A DNA stretch of 64,000 nucleotides from Sinomicrobium sp. (GCA_029266035.1 JAJUFH010000014.1:1-64000); one strand, 5' to 3'; positions 7,047 through 15,399 are shown, numbered from the stretch's first letter. A program made the numbers and translations. Notes: a model not told the origin generated them from the sequence alone.

Positions 7047-8582
7047 CTACCCCAACCATCCATCCCGATCTAAGCTTCTGTACTGAATGGCTTCACCTAT
7101 ATGAAGCGCTGTGATCTCTTTGTGGTTGTCGAGGTCGGCTATAGTTCGGGCTACTTTTAGAATACGATCGTAAGCACGTGCGGAGAGATTTAATCGCTGC
7201 ATGGCTTTTTTGAGTAATTGTTTGCTCTCATCATCTAAAGCACAAAAATGCCTTATCTGCCGGGTATTCATCTGAGCGTTGTAGTGTAGTCCGGGTATTT
7301 CTTCAAAACGGCTTCGTTGTATCTCGCGGGCTGCCACTACCCTTTTTCGTATGTCTGCGCTGCATTCGCCCCGACTGTTGTCTGACAGCTTTTCAAAAGG
7401 TACTGGGTTTACTTCTATATGAATATCTATTCTGTCGAGTAAGGGTCCGGATATCTTCCCGAGGTAGCGCTGCATTTCTGTAGGTGATGATACCACAGGG
7501 GCGTCGGGATCGTTAAAATAGCCACTCGGACTAGGATTCATACTGGCTACCAACATAAAAGAAGAAGGATAAGTAACGCTAAACTTTGCCCTAGAAATGG
7601 TTACTTCCCTATCTTCCAGGGGTTGTCGCATCACTTCCAACACACTGCGTTTAAATTCCGGAAGCTCGTCGAGAAACAATACCCCATTGTGAGAAAGAGA
7701 AATCTCTCCCGGTTGAGGATAGGTTCCCCCTCCAACCAAGGCTACATCCGAAATAGTGTGATGCGGCGACCTAAACGGGCGCTGCCCCATCAGTCCGCTT
7801 TTTTCAATACGTCCTGCCACACTGTGTATCTTGGTAGTCTCGAGGGCTTCTTCGAGAGTCATAGGTGGTAAAATCCCCGGAAGGCGTTTGGCCAACATCG
7901 TCTTTCCGGAACCGGGCGGACCGATCAATATAATATTATGTCCTCCAGAGGCTGCAATCTCCATACAGCGCTTAATGCTCTCCTGTCCTTTGACTTCGGC
8001 AAAATCGTGTTCAAAGCGATCTGTGTTCCTATAGAAAACTTCTTTTAGATCTACTTTCAGGGCTTTGAGAGTTAGCTTGCCGTCGAAGTGATCGATAACT
8101 TCACTTATATTACTCACACCGTAAACCTCTAGTCCCTCTACCACCGCAGCTTCCTCTGCATTCTGTATGGGTAGTATAAACTTTTTAAAACCTTCTTTAG
8201 CAGCTTGAACCGCAATGGGTAAAGCTCCTCTAATAGGCTGTAATCCACCGTCGAGAGACAGTTCGCCCATGATGAGGTATTCGGTGATGTCATCGCTCTT
8301 AATCTGTCCGGAAGCTGCCAGTATGCCTACAGCGATGGGCAGATCGTAGGCGGCACCTTCCTTTCTCATATCGGCGGGAGCTAAATTTATAGTTATTCTC
8401 TTTCCCGGAATTTTATAGCCATTAGCCTCTAGTGCCGACGCTATTCTGTAATTACTCTCTTTAATAGCATTGTCTGGAAGCCCTACCAAATAGTAACCGA
8501 CGCCGAGAGAGACATTGACTTCTACAGTAATGGTTGTTGCTTCTACACCAAAAACAGCACTTCCATAAATTTTTACTAACAT
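7047..8582 (-). CDS. YifB/ComM-type Mg-chelatase-like AAA+ ATPase
   Basis: A 511-residue protein with an N-terminal ChlI/Lon-like domain (about 20-150), a central AAA+ ATPase with Walker A GPPGSGKT at 221-228 and Walker B VLFLDELPEF, and the Mg-chelatase C-terminal region ending LNLSARAYDRILKVARTIADL. Homologue ComM is a hexameric helicase that promotes branch migration during natural transformation; YifB is the general family name. Length is normal. It stands alone, divergent from cysE. Confidence 0.93.
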   Translation of the reverse strand: MLVKIYGSAVFGVEATTITVEVNVSLGVGYYLVGLPDNAIKESNYRIASALEANGYKIPGKRITINLAPADMRKEGAAYDLPIAVGILAASGQIKSDDITEYLIMGELSLDGGLQPIRGALPIAVQAAKEGFKKFILPIQNAEEAAVVEGLEVYGVSNISEVIDHFDGKLTLKALKVDLKEVFYRNTDRFEHDFAEVKGQESIKRCMEIAASGGHNIILIGPPGSGKTMLAKRLPGILPPMTLEEALETTKIHSVAGRIEKSGLMGQRPFRSPHHTISDVALVGGGTYPQPGEISLSHNGVLFLDELPEFKRSVLEVMRQPLEDREVTISRAKFSVTYPSSFMLVASMNPSPSGYFNDPDAPVVSSPTEMQRYLGKISGPLLDRIDIHIEVNPVPFEKLSDNSRGECSADIRKRVVAAREIQRSRFEEIPGLHYNAQMNTRQIRHFCALDDESKQLLKKAMQRLNLSARAYDRILKVARTIADLDNHKEITALHIGEAIQYRSLDRDGWLG

Positions 8583-8962
8583 AATCGTCTATTGTTTGCA
8601 GTTTTAAACTTTAACGACACAGCTATTGAGTTAATAAAACATCAACTCTTTTATAAATGTAGGAAAATAAAACTTAAAAACGAGTATTTTGATTATATTT
8701 TTATTGTGCTATTAAAAGTGCTGAGATAGGATTATCGCGTATAACTTCCGGATTTCAGTCGGAAATACGTGAATAAATTGTAAAAAATTAAACCTCTTTG
8801 TTGAATTTGTAATTTCGGGAAAGAAATAAGGAGCAGCTTATTTTTCCTTTTATAACTTTGTGCTCTTGTCGGTTGATACTCCCCTATCATTAAATGACGG
8901 AGTGGTAGTTGTAATGTACAGACAGCTAATTGAAAGCCGAGAATGACAAATTTATAAAGCTG
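8583..8962. other. AT-rich divergent intergenic region between yifB and cysE
   Basis: No convincing gene is seen. On the plus strand TAACTTTG at 8854-8861 fits the -7 box and would give cysE a leader of about 95 nt. A short hairpin (ACTCC with GGAGT) lies just downstream of it. An open minus-strand frame here has no family resemblance and runs into cysE, so I treat it as chance. Confidence 0.4.
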
Positions 8963-9751
8963 ATGAAAAAACAAACCATCATAGAAGGCATTGTAAAACA
9001 CAAGCAAAACCCCAACCTTCGCTTTCAGCTCAAGGAGAAGACCGAAGCCTTTACTTCTCGTCTTTTCTACACCCTGTTTGACAGTGACACCTCTGTAGCT
9101 GAAAACATTGATACTCTAGAAGAGGAGTTTCAGGAAATTGTAGATCTGGCCTGTTGGGCTCCAGGAAAACCCTGTAGCAAAATCTGGGAGAACTACTTGG
9201 ATGAACTACCGGAGATTCTCAGAAAACTCAATCTCGACGCTCTGGCCATCGTAGAAAACGACCCGGCATCCAATACTGTAGAAGAGGTGTGCCTAGCTTA
9301 TCCCGGCTTTCTTGCCATTGCGGTTTATCGCTTAAGCAGACCTTTGTATTTGTACGGACTTCCTATAGTTCCGCGTTTAATGGCAGAATATGCCCACCGG
9401 CTCACTGGAGTGGATATCAACCCGGGAGCTCAGATTGGGGAATCCTTCTTTATAGACCACGCTACGGGAATAGTTATTGGAGAGACTACCGTAATCAAAG
9501 ATCACGTCAAGATATACCAAGGTGTTACCCTCGGTGCACTTCACGTTGAAAAATCCCTTTCCAACACCAAAAGACATCCCACTGTAGAGAGCAATGTCAC
9601 CATTTATGCCAATGCCACCATACTCGGAGGCAAAACGGTAATCGGCGCCAACAGTATCATTGGAGGTAACGTATGGCTCACATCTTCGGTACCCGAAAAT
9701 TCCATGGTATATCACAGTCCGGATATAAAGATTAAAACAAATGGAAAATAA
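8963..9751 (+). CDS. cysE: serine O-acetyltransferase (CysE/EpsC type)
   Basis: A 262-residue serine acetyltransferase that makes O-acetylserine for cysteine synthesis. The helical N-terminal domain is followed by the left-handed beta-helix: AYPGFLAIAVYRLSR, AEYAHRLTGVDINPGAQIG, FFIDHATGIVIGETTVI, YQGVTLGALH and TIYANATILGG. The His/Asp of FIDHATG are the catalytic pair in this family. The ATG at 8963 (MKKQTIIEG) fits relatives better than a TTG at 8930. No cysK is adjacent. Confidence 0.92.
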   Translation: MKKQTIIEGIVKHKQNPNLRFQLKEKTEAFTSRLFYTLFDSDTSVAENIDTLEEEFQEIVDLACWAPGKPCSKIWENYLDELPEILRKLNLDALAIVENDPASNTVEEVCLAYPGFLAIAVYRLSRPLYLYGLPIVPRLMAEYAHRLTGVDINPGAQIGESFFIDHATGIVIGETTVIKDHVKIYQGVTLGALHVEKSLSNTKRHPTVESNVTIYANATILGGKTVIGANSIIGGNVWLTSSVPENSMVYHSPDIKIKTNGK

Positions 9752-9951
9752 GCGGTATTGTACGGTGGTTTACAAACTTATTGTGTCGGTATCTACACCG
9801 CAATATAGGTTTCAATTTTCCTTAAATTAAATGTATATTTACGCGCCTTTTCGAGACGCTATCTCAAAAACGGTTTCGCATTCAGGCAATAGTCGAGCTC
9901 TTCTTTTGTTACAATTTTACATAGAGGAGTAAGTGTGTAAAATTTGGTATT

Positions 9952-10641
9952 ATGAATTACAATTACGATCAGGAAGACAAAGTACTGGTGGCTGTCGACT
10001 GTATTATTTTTGGATTTGACGGAGATGAGCTCAAACTCCTTCTCGTCAAGAGAGAGCTACAACCCGAAAAGGGCAAATGGTCGCTTATGGGAGGTTTTTT
10101 AAAAAAAGAAGAAACCTTAGACGAAGCCGCCAACCGAGTATTGTACACCCTTACTGGTCTTGACGACGTTTATATGGAACAGCTTTACGGTTTCAGCAAA
10201 ATAGACCGCGACCCTGTAGAACGCACCATTTCCGTAGCCTATTACGCCCTTATCAATATCGATGAACACAACTCAAAACAGTCTGATAAATATTCCGCTC
10301 AATGGTTTTCTATCAGCGATATTCCTCAGTTGATCTTCGACCACGGCGAAATGTTGGAAAAAGCCTTGCGAAGGTTGAGAAGACGTACCTCTACCGACCC
10401 CGTAGGTTTCGAGCTACTACCTAAAAAATTTACCATGAGACAGCTTCAAACACTGTATGAAGTTATCTTGGATGAAGAATTGGACAAAAGGAATTTTCAG
10501 AAAAAGATAAAACAACTCGACGTGCTAGTAAAATTGAATGAAAAAGATATGAGCTCGTCGCGAAAGGGATCTTTTCTGTACGAATTTGACAAGGAAAAAT
10601 ACGAGAAAAAAATTTCTGACGGCTTTACCTTTAAGGTATAG
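9952..10641 (+). CDS. NrtR-type Nudix-domain transcriptional regulator
   Basis: A 229-residue protein with an N-terminal Nudix fold (about 10-140) and a C-terminal winged-helix region (about 150-229, FTMRQLQTLYEVIL). The Nudix box GX5EX7REUXEEXGU reads G-FLKKE-E-TLDEAAN-R-VLYTLTGL: the two catalytic glutamates of the REUXEE core are replaced (Tyr-Thr-Leu follow), so hydrolase activity is unlikely. This combination is typical of NrtR-family regulators, which bind sugar- or NAD-related ligands; Bacteroidota members include the arabinose regulator AraR. The ligand here is unknown. It lies upstream of the polyamine genes, but no link is proven. Confidence 0.85.
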   Translation: MNYNYDQEDKVLVAVDCIIFGFDGDELKLLLVKRELQPEKGKWSLMGGFLKKEETLDEAANRVLYTLTGLDDVYMEQLYGFSKIDRDPVERTISVAYYALINIDEHNSKQSDKYSAQWFSISDIPQLIFDHGEMLEKALRRLRRRTSTDPVGFELLPKKFTMRQLQTLYEVILDEELDKRNFQKKIKQLDVLVKLNEKDMSSSRKGSFLYEFDKEKYEKKISDGFTFKV

Positions 10642-10721
10642 TGGTCTAACTTATAGATATACTGTATTTTAGCCTCGGATTTAAAATATTAAAATATCGA
10701 AGTAAAAAAACACTTCTCTAT

Positions 10722-10751
10722 TTGACAGTTTGTTTTTTTTCTACACTTTTG
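10722..10751 (+). promoter_or_regulatory. probable promoter of the speA leader transcript
   Basis: TTG at 10722-10724 is followed, 17 bp later, by TACACTTTTG (10742-10751), which resembles the TAnnTTTG box with two extra bases. A transcript starting near 10758 would contain the 54-codon ORF at 10775 and continue into speA. Confidence 0.35.
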
Positions 10752-10774
10752 TAGCCGTTTAGGCTAAACAGTAA

Positions 10775-10939
10775 ATGAAACTCGTTTATAATTCCGGGTA
10801 TGCCATGAGCAGGAAGTCTTTATGGTATACGGTTCTCGAGAAGAATCACCGGTTTTTTAAGCTCACTTCCACTATTACCTCTCTACACTCCTGTTCTGTG
10901 GCAATCGCCGCAACGAATGCTATTGCCCTGCGTATTTGA
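10775..10939 (+). CDS. possible 54-residue leader peptide upstream of speA
   Basis: ATG at 10775 to TGA at 10937-10939 encodes 54 residues starting MKLVYNSGYAMSRKSLWY and ending ATNAIALRI. It occupies nearly half of the 372-bp gap between the NrtR gene and speA and lies about 24 bp after a promoter-like box. I recognise no family. Its stop is 5 bp before the left arm of an inverted repeat (10945-10953) whose right arm (10999-11007) lies just before the speA start codon. That layout resembles leader-peptide control. It could also be a chance ORF. Confidence 0.45.
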   Translation: MKLVYNSGYAMSRKSLWYTVLEKNHRFFKLTSTITSLHSCSVAIAATNAIALRI

Positions 10940-10944
10940 CATTG

Positions 10945-11007
10945 CTGCTTTTTGTATATTACATTAGTTTTTAAGTATTTACCTATTTATCCGTAAATAA
11001 AAAGCAG
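10945..11007 (+). promoter_or_regulatory. inverted repeat that could occlude the speA start
   Basis: CTGCTTTTT at 10945-10953 is the exact reverse complement of AAAAAGCAG at 10999-11007. The right arm ends 6 bp before the speA ATG (11014), so the folded RNA would sequester the region just upstream of the start. The loop is AT-rich, about 45 nt. The stem is A/U-heavy and modest in strength. Confidence 0.4.
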
Positions 11008-11013
11008 TTTACA

Positions 11014-12414
11014 ATGAAAACCAAATATATAGATCTCATAGATCAGACTTATTATTTTCCACAGGAAGAATTTACCCTCGACAACGATACCCTACGATTT
11101 CACGGTATAGATCTTATGGCTCTTGTCAAAAAATATGGGGCACCGTTAAAGTTCAATTATCTACCTCAGATAAGCAATAATATACAAAAGGCAAAAAGAT
11201 GGTTTGACAAAGCCATAGATGTGCACAATTACACCGGTAAATACCACTATTGTTATTGTACAAAAAGTTCTCATTTTGAACACGTTATAAACGAGGCGCT
11301 CAAAAACGATATTCACATAGAAACCTCTTCGGCTTTTGATATCAATATCGTAAACAATTTGCTCAAAAAAGGTAAATTAACACCAAATCAATACGTGCTC
11401 TGCAATGGGTTTAAGAGAGATCAATACATCCGAAATATAGCCGACTTGGTGAATGGTGGACATAAAAAATGTATTCCCATTATAGATAATTACGAGGAAA
11501 TCGACCTGCTCGACGAAGCTATAGATGGAAGCTTTGATATCGGTATTCGCATCGCCTCTGAAGAAGAGCCTAAATTTGAATTTTACACCAGCAGACTGGG
11601 TATAGGATACAAGAATATTGTACCCTTCTACAATCGAGCCATTGCTGGAAATGAAAATGTAAGACTCAAAATGCTGCACTTCTTTATCAATACCGGAATA
11701 CGAGACACGGCCTATTACTGGAACGAATTGCTCAAATGTCTCAAGGTCTACACCCAGTTGAGAAAGATATGCCCTACGGTAGACAGTCTCAATATAGGCG
11801 GTGGATTTCCTACAAAGAATTCGCTGGCCTTCAATTACGACTACGAATATATGATAGATGAAATCATCAATCAGATCAAGATTTCGTGTGAAGAGGCCGA
11901 TGTACCTGTTCCAAATATCTTTACAGAATTCGGTAGTTTTACGGTAGGCGAAAGTGGTGGAGCCATTTATGAGGTACTCTACCAGAAACAGCAGAACGAC
12001 CGCGAGAAATGGAATATGATAAATTCTTCTTTTATCACTACCCTACCCGACACCTGGGCCATAAGCAAGCGTTTTATCATGTTGGCTATCAACCGATGGA
12101 ACGACGAATACGAAAGAGTACTGTTGGGCGGACTCACCTGTGACAGCGACGATTACTATAACAGTGAGCAGAATATGAACGCCATCTATCTGCCCAAGTA
12201 CAGCAAGAACAAACCGCTTTATATCGGGTTTTTCAACACCGGAGCCTATCAGGAAACCATAGGAGGATTTGGAGGATTGCAACACTGCCTTATCCCCACG
12301 CCAAAACACATCTTGATAGACAAGGACAAAGAAGGAAATATAACCACCGAAGTATTTGCAGAACAACAAAAAGCAGAAGATATGCTCAGAATACTGGGCT
12401 ACGGTGAAAATTAA
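11014..12414 (+). CDS. speA: arginine decarboxylase, fold-III PLP type
   Basis: A 466-residue PLP-dependent decarboxylase of the alanine-racemase fold, the form of biosynthetic arginine decarboxylase found in Bacteroidota. The PLP lysine is probably Lys84 in YCYCTKSSHFEH, and the glycine loop LNIGGGFPTKNS and the FTEFGSFTVGE block follow. It is shorter than the E. coli enzyme (658). It would make agmatine, the substrate of the downstream agmatinase. The gap to speB is 113 bp. A leader ORF and inverted repeat upstream suggest post-initiation control. Confidence 0.9.
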   Translation: MKTKYIDLIDQTYYFPQEEFTLDNDTLRFHGIDLMALVKKYGAPLKFNYLPQISNNIQKAKRWFDKAIDVHNYTGKYHYCYCTKSSHFEHVINEALKNDIHIETSSAFDINIVNNLLKKGKLTPNQYVLCNGFKRDQYIRNIADLVNGGHKKCIPIIDNYEEIDLLDEAIDGSFDIGIRIASEEEPKFEFYTSRLGIGYKNIVPFYNRAIAGNENVRLKMLHFFINTGIRDTAYYWNELLKCLKVYTQLRKICPTVDSLNIGGGFPTKNSLAFNYDYEYMIDEIINQIKISCEEADVPVPNIFTEFGSFTVGESGGAIYEVLYQKQQNDREKWNMINSSFITTLPDTWAISKRFIMLAINRWNDEYERVLLGGLTCDSDDYYNSEQNMNAIYLPKYSKNKPLYIGFFNTGAYQETIGGFGGLQHCLIPTPKHILIDKDKEGNITTEVFAEQQKAEDMLRILGYGEN

Positions 12415-12527
12415 TATTTTGAAGATTACATTTTAGTATTGACTATCATTGTTTTATAATATATTTTTAATCTGTTTAATCAATATTTATACCCGCCAAA
12501 AGCGGCCTGTGTAAAAAACAAAGCGCG

Positions 12528-13412
12528 ATGAGTAAAAAAACATATGCAGGAATACCTGATAAATACACTCGTATCGACGATGCCCAAGTAGTGCTAATCC
12601 CAGTGCCTTACGACGGTACCAGTACATGGCAAAAAGGGGCAGACAAAGGACCTGAAGCATTTTTACACGCTTCGGAGAATATGGAGCTATTCGATATAGA
12701 AACTCGATCAGAACCTTATAAAAAGGGAGTTTACCTCGCTCCGGCAATTACGGAAAACTCCTCTCCTGAAAAAATGGTGGATACCGTGCATAAAATCACG
12801 AGAAGCTATATAAAACAAGACAAATTTGTCACTGTATTCGGAGGAGAACACTCTATTTCTATAGGAACCATCAGAGCGTTTAACGAGTGTTTTGAAAATC
12901 TCACCGTAGTTCAAATAGATGCCCACGCCGACCTGAGACCGGAATATGAGGGTTCCACCTGCAATCACGCCTGTGCGGTATACGAGGCCAGTAAAACAAC
13001 CAATCTCATTCAAGTGGGTATTCGTAGTATGGATGTGTCTGAACTGGAGAATATGGACGAAAATCAGGTGTATTTTGTACACGATATAATTCATGACGAC
13101 GAGTGGATATCCGATGCTGTACATCAAATGACCGAAAACGTCTTTATCACCATCGATCTCGACGCCTTCGACCCCTCCGTACTCCCCTCTACCGGAACTC
13201 CTGAACCGGGAGGCCTGCTGTGGTATGAAACCCTTGAATTTTTGAAAAAGATCTTCAAAAAGAAAAATGTAGTCGGTTTTGATATCGTAGAGCTCTGCCC
13301 TAACGAAAGCGAAAAGTCCTCAGATTTTCTCGCCGCTAAACTGTATTACAAAATGCTGGCCTACAAGTTTAAGTATTCGGGGAAGAAGGATGATGATGAG
13401 GAGGAGTATTGA
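12528..13412 (+). CDS. speB: agmatinase (arginase/ureohydrolase family)
   Basis: A 294-residue ureohydrolase. Manganese-binding motifs are intact: GGEHSIS, DAHADLR, and DLDAFDPSVLPSTGTPEPGG. Ureohydrolases of this type split agmatine to putrescine and urea, and its place directly after arginine decarboxylase makes agmatinase the natural reading over arginase. The C-terminus ends in an acidic DDDEEEY tail. The next gene is a deoxyhypusine-synthase-like enzyme 127 bp downstream. Confidence 0.92.
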   Translation: MSKKTYAGIPDKYTRIDDAQVVLIPVPYDGTSTWQKGADKGPEAFLHASENMELFDIETRSEPYKKGVYLAPAITENSSPEKMVDTVHKITRSYIKQDKFVTVFGGEHSISIGTIRAFNECFENLTVVQIDAHADLRPEYEGSTCNHACAVYEASKTTNLIQVGIRSMDVSELENMDENQVYFVHDIIHDDEWISDAVHQMTENVFITIDLDAFDPSVLPSTGTPEPGGLLWYETLEFLKKIFKKKNVVGFDIVELCPNESEKSSDFLAAKLYYKMLAYKFKYSGKKDDDEEEY

Positions 13413-13448
13413 TGGTTAATTGGTTAATAAGTTACTTAGGCAATACCC

Positions 13449-13488
13449 AATAACCTAATAACCTAATAACCCAATAACCCAATAACCC
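13449..13488 (+). repeat. five tandem copies of an 8-bp unit AATAACC(C/T)
   Basis: The 40 bp read as five uninterrupted octamers, the first two ending in T and the last three in C. They lie between speB and the deoxyhypusine-synthase-like gene, about 50 bp ahead of its start codon, in an A/C-rich leader. An octamer repeat outside coding sequence can change copy number without frame consequences. Confidence 0.8.
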
Positions 13489-13539
13489 ACCACCCCAAAC
13501 ACTAAAAAACAACGAACTAAAAAACTAAAACACTATAAA

Positions 13540-14508
13540 ATGAAAGGTGCTATTTCTCAATTTATCGAAAAGTATTATTTGCATTTTAACTCAGCCACCT
13601 TGGTCGATGCAGCCAAGGCCTACGAGCAGCAATTACAAAATGGATCCAAGATGATGGTCACCCTTGCCGGTGCCATGAGTACTGCAGAACTCGGTAAAAT
13701 CTTTGCTGAAATGATTCGCAGAGACAAGGTTCAAATTATCTCTTCTACCGGAGCCAACCTCGAAGAAGACGTTATGAATCTCGTTGCACATTCGCACTAC
13801 AAACGCGTACCCCACTACCGTGATCTGACGCCAAAAGACGAATGGGAACTCCTAGAAAAAGGGCTCAACCGCGTTACCGATACCTGTATTCCGGAAGAAG
13901 AAGCTTTCCGACGTTTGCAAAAACATATATTTAAAATATGGAAAGATGCAGACGATAAAGGAGAACGTTATTTTCCTCATGAATATATGTATAAACTGTT
14001 GCTCTCCGGAGTATTGGAAGAATACTACGAAATAGACCTGAAAGATTCCTGGATGTATGCTGCTGCCGAAAAAAACCTTCCTATAATAGTACCGGGTTGG
14101 GAAGACAGTACTATGGGCAATATTTTCACTTCTTATGTCATTAAAGGAGAGCTCAAAGCATCTACTGTAAAAGGAGGTATTGAATACATGGCTTATCTCG
14201 CAGACTGGTACCGCAAAAATTCAGATACGGGAGTTGGTTTCTTTCAGATTGGTGGTGGTATTGCAGGCGATTTCCCCATCTGTGTAGTGCCTATGCTCTA
14301 TCAAGACCTGGAAATGCACGATGTACCGTTTTGGAGTTATTTCTGTCAGATCTCCGACTCTACCACTAGTTATGGGTCGTATTCAGGAGCAGTACCCAAC
14401 GAAAAAATAACCTGGGGAAAACTCGATCTCGACACTCCGAAGTTTGTCATAGAATCGGATGCAACTATAGTAGCACCCCTAATTTTTGCGTATTTATTGG
14501 ATATGTAA
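13540..14508 (+). CDS. deoxyhypusine synthase-like protein (probable polyamine-modifying enzyme)
   Basis: A 322-residue member of the deoxyhypusine synthase family, which uses NAD to transfer an aminobutyl group through a lysine imine. Compared with human DHS, the catalytic lysine (human 329) is Lys294 in ITWGKL, Trp292 matches Trp327 and Glu288 matches Glu323. But Asp316, which binds the far amine of spermidine, is Tyr281, and the GGGVVKHH stretch carrying His288 reads GGGIAGDF. Bacteria lack eIF5A, and this gene follows speA and speB, so it probably makes or alters a free polyamine (for example a homospermidine-type product). The exact substrate is unknown. Confidence 0.85.
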   Translation: MKGAISQFIEKYYLHFNSATLVDAAKAYEQQLQNGSKMMVTLAGAMSTAELGKIFAEMIRRDKVQIISSTGANLEEDVMNLVAHSHYKRVPHYRDLTPKDEWELLEKGLNRVTDTCIPEEEAFRRLQKHIFKIWKDADDKGERYFPHEYMYKLLLSGVLEEYYEIDLKDSWMYAAAEKNLPIIVPGWEDSTMGNIFTSYVIKGELKASTVKGGIEYMAYLADWYRKNSDTGVGFFQIGGGIAGDFPICVVPMLYQDLEMHDVPFWSYFCQISDSTTSYGSYSGAVPNEKITWGKLDLDTPKFVIESDATIVAPLIFAYLLDM

Positions 14509-14579
14509 AATCCAGTAAAAATTACTTGCGTACAATATTTATTTTAATTTATTTTCGGCCGTATTAACAACTCCCTTCC

Positions 14580-14876
14580 ATGAAAAGAATTATAGTTGAT
14601 TACAAGAAACTTACCAACGAAATACTGACGCTGTTAGTGGAAAAGTATCCCGACGGATACGGCGATGACGACATTATCAAGTTTAAAAACGCCAATAATG
14701 AAACCGTCGAGGCCCTTGAAGTACGAACCGATGAAGCGGTTTATCTGGTAAAGGTGAGTACCCGACTGGCCAATACTATGGAGAATTTTGACGAAGAAGA
14801 CGAAGACGATTTTGGTTCAGGTGATCTCGGAAGTTCTGTCGATGTCCCCGACGAAGATGATTTGGACAACGATTAA
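14580..14876 (+). CDS. small acidic conserved-looking protein
   Basis: A 98-residue protein starting MKRIIVDYKKLTNEILTLLVEKYPDGYGDDDIIKF, with an alpha/beta N-terminal half (about 1-65) and a strongly acidic, probably disordered tail (DEEDEDDFGSGDL...DEDDLDND). I do not know its function. It is 71 bp after the deoxyhypusine-synthase-like gene and has its own strong terminator, so it may be the last gene of the polyamine unit. The acidic tail could bind cations or polyamines, which is only speculation. Confidence 0.8.
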   Translation: MKRIIVDYKKLTNEILTLLVEKYPDGYGDDDIIKFKNANNETVEALEVRTDEAVYLVKVSTRLANTMENFDEEDEDDFGSGDLGSSVDVPDEDDLDND

Positions 14877-14908
14877 AAAAGAACTCCATTCTACAGACTA
14901 AGTAAGTG

Positions 14909-14935
14909 AAAAGGCCTCTTAATCGGGGCTTTTTT
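14909..14935 (+). terminator. rho-independent terminator after the polyamine cluster
   Basis: AAAAGGCCTC (14909-14918) pairs with GGGGCTTTTT (14925-14934) around a 6-nt loop, with two G-U pairs, and the stem runs into a T tract. Confidence 0.75.
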
Positions 14936-14950
14936 ATATTTATTTGATTT

Positions 14951-15172
14951 TTATAAGTTCAGCACATACCTATACTGATTATAGTTCTGCGTACTATACG
15001 GATCCTGAACAAAATTATCAGGCATCAGGAAACGGTGTCGTATCGGGTCGTGTAAACGACCGTTCATGTGTACTAAACCAACTCCTATCAAATGCTCGTG
15101 ACCGGTATAGCCACGGTCTAAGATAACAAAATCTGGTAAGGTGGTGTTGGTGCCATTGATTAATTCTAGCCC
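14951..15172 (-). pseudogene. remnant of an Rhs repeat-associated core domain
   Basis: Read on the minus strand, the frame encodes ILDRGYTGHEHL, then VHMNGRLHDP, then RFLMPDNFVQDPYSTQNY and YRYVLN before a TAA at 14951-14953. This is the conserved Rhs-core cap region of Bacteroidota Rhs/YD-repeat proteins. In intact proteins it continues NPL...DPSG and then a variable toxin tip. Here it stops after YVLN, and an in-frame stop closes it upstream at 15173-15175. No start codon, YD repeats or tip remain. It is an orphan fragment of a polymorphic toxin gene. Confidence 0.82.
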
Positions 15173-15399
15173 CTACTTCCTGAAATAGCGGCTAGTATCA
15201 ATAAACTGAGCTGGGCTTTCAGCCCGTAAAAACTTCTCCCCATCTCCTTTTCTCCTTTCCCCCTCGTCACCAAAACCCCGGTAATGCCTGGATTTATCCA
15301 CAGCAATAATATATGCAAGATATATTTGTATTGAATAGATTTATTAAATTAAGTTCAAAAACCTTGCCCATCGCATTACATAGATTCGTCAATGGTGGC

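Noticed and set aside
8732-9007. 91-residue ORF on the minus strand between yifB and cysE
   Set aside because: Overlaps the cysE start region, has no recognisable features and reads as a reverse-frame shadow.
13449-13488. CRISPR-like array
   Set aside because: Units are only 8 bp with no spacers and no cas genes nearby; it is a simple tandem repeat.
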